DNA of 7,893 bases from Alphaproteobacteria bacterium (GTDB lineage: Bacteria > Pseudomonadota > Alphaproteobacteria > Acetobacterales > Acetobacteraceae): the NCBI GenBank assembly GCA_026225015.1, contig JAMFRY010000275.1, positions 1 to 7,893 on the forward strand. The letters are read 5' to 3'. Within the stretch, counting starts at the first letter, position 1; each line of letters opens with the position of its first letter. Below are positions 5,249 to 7,893 of the stretch, one piece after another. The notes under the pieces were generated by a model. It worked only from the letters and a program-made list of their open reading frames with translations. It was not told where the DNA came from and did not search any database. A program made the translations under genes and the position numbers.

Positions 5249-5641
5249 TTAATTAGCCGGGACGGCGGGCTCTGGCTGCATGGGAACGACAACAGTTTGC
5301 GGATAATCCCATGCACTGCCAGAGACCGTTGAATACAAGGCTCCCGCAACCATGACCGACCCCATGTTGACCGTTGAATGCACCATTTCATTCGCGGGCG
5401 CGTAGCCGGACTTGGTGCAGTTTACGCCGAGTGATTCAGAGCCGCGATGCACGCTCACTGTCATGGGCGTTATGACCATCCAGTTGCCCTTTCTATTGCT
5501 CAAAATACACTCGGCGCCCGCGAGCGGTGCGTCACCAGTAGTGGTTTGCACGGTAACCGGTTGGACGCTGCTAAAACTATCTGCGCAGCTGGCGAGACCG
5601 GCCAAAGGAAGGAGCGCGAGGGCTAAAACGGTGGGTTTCAT
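5249..5641 (-). CDS. Small predicted lipoprotein, PEGA-like beta domain
   Basis: The product is 130 residues from ATG 5641, chosen because AGGA lies 6 nt upstream and a signal peptide begins there (MKPTVLALALLPLAGLASC). The frame runs on to an upstream start at 5701, which is unlikely. The lipobox LASC puts the lipidated cysteine at residue 19. Alanine follows it, so the outer membrane is the likely site. Residues 41-80 read AGAECILSNRKGNWMVITP then TVSVHRGSESLGVNC, resembling the C-x-L-x-N-x-K-G-x-W-x-V-x-T-P pattern of small PEGA-like lipoproteins known in many proteobacteria. The end SAWDYPQTVVVPM also fits that group. C45 and C75 could form a disulfide. Function is unknown. It stands alone between convergent fliP and the end of rimI, with no link to flagella visible. 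Confidence 0.8.
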   Translation of the reverse strand: MKPTVLALALLPLAGLASCADSFSSVQPVTVQTTTGDAPLAGAECILSNRKGNWMVITPMTVSVHRGSESLGVNCTKSGYAPANEMVHSTVNMGSVMVAGALYSTVSGSAWDYPQTVVVPMQPEPAVPAN

Positions 5642-5866
5642 GAAATATCCTGACTGTAATTTGTTCTCCATTAATAGAACATGATGAGGGATACCCGCCA
5701 AGGGATTTCGGCGGCAGGCTTGGGCTACCGTTGACGGAGTTCCGGTAGCGGGCTGGATTGAGCCAAGGTCGTGCAGCAGGCATAGGGCGGATCGATGATC
5801 CCCTAAGTTCAGCTTTATGAACTGCGGCGACCGGAGTTTTTTACCCCAAAAGCCGCCAGCCGCTGA
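5642..5866. other. Upstream region of the lipoprotein / downstream of rimI
   Basis: These 225 bases follow the rimI stop and lead to the lipoprotein start, both on the minus strand. There is no supported gene. Inverted repeats seen: AGTTCA-N6-TGAACT at 5806-5823, about 45 bases past rimI and a possible transcript end; GCTACCG-N12-CGGTAGC at 5724-5749; and GTTCT-N8-AGAAC at 5663-5680. A weak promoter reading for the lipoprotein is TTGGCG (complement of 5696-5701) with TATTAA (complement of 5671-5676), but the 19-bp spacing is long. Confidence 0.45.
5663..5680. promoter_or_regulatory. Palindrome GTTCT-N8-AGAAC over the lipoprotein promoter
   Basis: The two arms are exact reverse complements, 11 bp upstream of the lipoprotein Shine-Dalgarno and overlapping the AT-rich stretch that would hold its -10 box. 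It could be an operator or a leader hairpin. It is not an alphaproteobacterial LexA box, which is a direct GTTC-N7-GTTC. Confidence 0.3.
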
Positions 5867-6286
5867 TCATTCCGGATTGATTTGCAAACTCAGGATCAGC
5901 GCGTCGCCGCCATCAGGATAGTATTTCGGGCGCTTTCCGGTTTGTTGGAAACCGAACGCATCGTAAAGTCCGATTGCCGCGATGTTCGACGCTGCGACTT
6001 CCAAATGCAGGGTGGTTGTGTGCTGCGTTTTCACATGCGCGATGGCAGCCTCCATCAGCGCCCTGCCGATCCCCTGCCGCTTCACGCTGACGCCGATGGT
6101 GAGAATTTCAGCTTCATCGGCAACGCAGCGTAACAATACGAACCCGCCGCTCTGGTCCAGAAAGCCGGCGATGCCCGGCTGTTGCAGCAAGCTTCGAAAC
6201 GCGGCGGCCGGCCAGGGATCATGCGGAAAAGCCAGCGCATGAATCGCGGCCAGCGCCGCATCATGTTGCGGAGCGGCGGGAATCAC
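5867..6286 (-). CDS. rimI: Ribosomal-protein-type N-acetyltransferase RimI
   Basis: RimI is a GNAT-fold enzyme that transfers acetyl from acetyl-CoA to the N-terminus of a protein (ribosomal protein S18 in E. coli). The acetyl-CoA loop RQGIGRA is at residues 70-76. It is followed by LEVAASN (95-101), AIGLYDAFGF (104-113) and RPKYYPDGGDA (119-129), the regular RimI order. I take the GTG at 6286, giving 139 residues. It overlaps the tsaB stop as GTGA, and the protein then begins at the usual point of the GNAT fold. The frame extends up to 6409, but that part lies inside tsaB and looks like no known domain. There is no clear ribosome binding site, so translation is probably coupled to tsaB. It is the last gene of the operon. 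Confidence 0.92.
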   Translation of the reverse strand: MIPAAPQHDAALAAIHALAFPHDPWPAAAFRSLLQQPGIAGFLDQSGGFVLLRCVADEAEILTIGVSVKRQGIGRALMEAAIAHVKTQHTTTLHLEVAASNIAAIGLYDAFGFQQTGKRPKYYPDGGDALILSLQINPE

Positions 6287-6945
6287 TGGGGTTGCGGCCG
6301 CAAGCCCCCAGCTGGCAGTTTTGCCATTGGCGGGTCCACATAGAGCGGCCGAGCCAAATGCGGCGGCAGACCGGCGGCGTGACGGGTCAACGCCGCGCGC
6401 GCGACCCATACCGGGTCCAGCAATCTCGCATTGGTGAGCATCACGTCATGGCCGGAGGCGGCAAGCCGGGCGGCAACCTCCCGCGCCGCGTCCCCGGCCA
6501 GGGCAATCGGCGCCCGGCTGCGCGGAATATCGGCATCGGCATAGGCTTCGGCCGCGCCGTCGCGGAGTAGAAAAAGCCGGTCCCGGCGTGCCCTTATCGC
6601 CACCCAGAGCGGACGGTGCAGCGCCGGGAACGCCGCCGCAAAAGCCTCCGCCACCGGCACACCCAGCAGCTTCAGCCCGGAAGCGGCGCTAAACCCCTGG
6701 GCCAGCGCGATGGCGTTGCGCAAGCCGGTAAAGCTACCCGGACCAATGGTAACGGCGACGAGTTGCGGCGCGATGCAGGCTTCATCCAAACAGGCCTCCA
6801 TGAGCCGCGGCAAAATCTCCACCAGCCCGGTTCTCGCCTCGGCAATGCGCCGGGCGCGCACCACGCCATTTTCATCCAGTATCGCAACGCCGGCGCGCGG
6901 CCCGGAGGCGTCGATTGCGAGGATTGGGGGAAGGATCGCGCTCAA
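6283..6945 (-). CDS. tsaB: tRNA t6A modification factor TsaB
   Basis: TsaB is the non-catalytic, ASKHA-fold partner of TsaD; together with TsaE they put threonylcarbamoyl on A37 of ANN-reading tRNAs in the cytoplasm. The product is 220 residues, the normal size. It has the N-terminal ILAIDAS strand (8-14) and the family signature GPGSFTGLR (68-76), followed by a helix and the GVPVAEAFAAAF segment. The start is TTG 6943-6945, overlapping the stop of the upstream nitroreductase as TTGA. A weak AGAGG sits about 13 nt upstream. Close pairing with rimI is common in bacteria and supports both calls. Poor initiation signals suggest dependence on translation of the upstream gene. Confidence 0.95.
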   Translation of the reverse strand: MSAILPPILAIDASGPRAGVAILDENGVVRARRIAEARTGLVEILPRLMEACLDEACIAPQLVAVTIGPGSFTGLRNAIALAQGFSAASGLKLLGVPVAEAFAAAFPALHRPLWVAIRARRDRLFLLRDGAAEAYADADIPRSRAPIALAGDAAREVAARLAASGHDVMLTNARLLDPVWVARAALTRHAAGLPPHLARPLYVDPPMAKLPAGGLRPQPQ

Positions 6946-7526
6946 GCGAGGATGGCGGCCTCTTCAAAGCCGAGCCTGGGCAACCGCTCGAACGGGTGTG
7001 CTGGCTCCGCATGGCCAAGATTAAGCAGGAAATTGGACTTCCAGCCGCTTTGGCCAAAAAAGGCCTGATCGACCTTGGCCTTGTCGAACCCGGACATCCC
7101 GCCGGAATCGATGCCCATCGCCCGCGCCGCCATGATGAGATAAGCGCCCTGCAGCGTGCTGTTGCGAAAGGCGGTCTCCTGCGCAAGGTCGGGATTGCCG
7201 GAAAACCACGCCTTGGCGTCCACCGGCGGGTTGAGTTTCGGCAGTTGCGTGTAAAAAAGCGGATCATAGGCGATGATCACCGTCACCGGCGCCGCCATCG
7301 TCTTCTCCAGATTACCTGCGCTCAAAGCCGGTTTCAGCTTCGCCTTGCCCTCTGGCGTGCGGATAAACACAAAGCGCGCCGGCGAGCTGTTGGCGGAGGT
7401 GGGACCCAGTTTCACCAGATCATACAGCCTGTTCAGATCGTCATCGGTGACCGGCTGCTCGGTCCATTCCCATTTGGTGCGGGCGGTGCGGAACAGCGCA
7501 TCGAGCGCAACATCATCCAAGGCCAC
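6942..7526 (-). CDS. RutE-like nitroreductase family protein (malonic semialdehyde reductase type)
   Basis: This 194-residue protein belongs to the FMN-dependent nitroreductase fold and follows E. coli RutE along its length. Matching stretches are GPTSANSSPARF (41-52), KPALSAGNLEKTMAAPVT (65-82), AFRNSTLQGAYLIMAARA (119-136), MSGFDKAKVDQAFF (144-157), KSNFLLN and RLPRLGFEEA (181-190). RutE reduces malonic semialdehyde to 3-hydroxypropionate in uracil breakdown. Here no rut pathway operon is seen, so the substrate is open and only the subfamily is claimed. The start is GTG 7524-7526 with GGAG 8 nt upstream, a good ribosome binding site lying in the 17-nt gap after the nfuA-like gene. It overlaps tsaB by 4 bp. 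Confidence 0.9.
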   Translation of the reverse strand: MALDDVALDALFRTARTKWEWTEQPVTDDDLNRLYDLVKLGPTSANSSPARFVFIRTPEGKAKLKPALSAGNLEKTMAAPVTVIIAYDPLFYTQLPKLNPPVDAKAWFSGNPDLAQETAFRNSTLQGAYLIMAARAMGIDSGGMSGFDKAKVDQAFFGQSGWKSNFLLNLGHAEPAHPFERLPRLGFEEAAILA

Positions 7527-7543
7527 GGCAAACTCTCCAGAGG

Positions 7544-7893
7544 TTAAGCTGCCGCCTGGGTAACAGACTGCACCTCCGGAATGTAGTGCTTGAGAAGATT
7601 TTCAATGCCGTGTTTGAGCGTAGCGGTGGAGGAGGGGCAGCCGGAGCAGGATCCCTGCATTTGCAGGCTGACCACGCCGTCGCGATAGCCGCGGAAAATA
7701 ATGTCGCCGCCATCGCCGGCAACGGCCGGGCGGATGCGGGTTTCCAGCAGGTCCTTGATCTGGTCGACGATTTCCTGATCCTCGGGCAGCACGTCTTCGA
7801 CGACGTCAGTGCCTGCCTCGCTCAGCACCGGCAGGCCCGCGACGAAATGCTCGACCAGCGCGCCCAGCACCAGCGGCTTCAATGCCTGCCATG
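7544..7893 (-). CDS. NifU-family Fe-S cluster carrier, NfuA type (5' end missing)
   Basis: The frame is open to the end of the window, and the visible part begins WQALKPLVLGALVEHF. This is the end of the N-terminal Nfu domain (compare the W-x-x-L-K-P-x-x-L-G-A family run), so the gene starts beyond base 7893. The C-terminal NifU-like domain follows: IVDQIKDLLETRIRPAVAGD, GGDIIFRGY, and the cluster-binding pair CSGC encoded at 7637-7648, within GSCSGCPSSTATLKHGIENL. Two such subunits hold a [4Fe-4S] cluster between their CxxC pairs and pass it to target enzymes. It appears to head the operon that continues into the nitroreductase, tsaB and rimI, although its own upstream region is outside the window. 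Confidence 0.93.
   Translation of the reverse strand, partial: WQALKPLVLGALVEHFVAGLPVLSEAGTDVVEDVLPEDQEIVDQIKDLLETRIRPAVAGDGGDIIFRGYRDGVVSLQMQGSCSGCPSSTATLKHGIENLLKHYIPEVQSVTQAAA

Noticed and set aside
6287..6409. Upstream extension of RimI
   Set aside because: This part is entirely within tsaB in another frame and encodes no GNAT sequence; the GTG at 6286 gives the normal RimI length.

Overview
The window looks like chromosomal DNA from a GC-rich alphaproteobacterium, most likely a member of the Acetobacteraceae (inferred from gene order, protein sequence character and the style of the AT-rich intergenic repeat; no marker gene is present to settle it). It is coding-dense and ordinary in content: a flagellar export/basal-body block, flanked on the right by a conserved housekeeping operon and on the left by the end of a flavin reductase gene.

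Layout: (1) 1-252, + strand, the 3' end of a RutF/HpaC-type flavin reductase. (2) 253-408, an AT-rich intergenic stretch with repeat-like sequence and a perfect 10-bp hairpin, between convergent genes. (3) 409-3758, - strand, a six-gene flagellar operon read flgB-flgC-fliE-fliQ-fliR-flhB: two proximal rod proteins, the rod/MS-ring adaptor, and three export-gate proteins including the autocleaving switch FlhB. (4) 3759-3953, the divergent control region, with two clear inverted repeats. (5) 3954-4981, + strand, fliO and fliP, which complete the export gate (FliP/FliQ/FliR plus FlhB, with FliO as FliP assembly factor; FlhA is not in the window). (6) 4982-5248, a convergent spacer with hairpins. 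(7) 5249-5641, - strand, a small predicted lipoprotein. (8) 5642-5866, its upstream region. (9) 5867-7893, - strand, a tight operon nfuA(partial)-rutE-like nitroreductase-tsaB-rimI: Fe-S cluster carrier, nitroreductase, tRNA t6A factor and protein N-acetyltransferase, with 4-bp overlaps at the last two junctions.

I found no mobile element, CRISPR array, RNA gene or defence system. The most unusual point is the fliO/fliP junction. The fliP frame has no ATG, GTG or TTG start close to its signal peptide, and it stays open through the whole of fliO back to an ATG at 3935. The true fliP start is therefore unclear: a CTG, a long overprinted extension, a frameshift, or a sequence error. The other items worth checking are the palindromes in the divergent flagellar promoter, the structured spacers around the lipoprotein, and the repeat-like element at the left edge.
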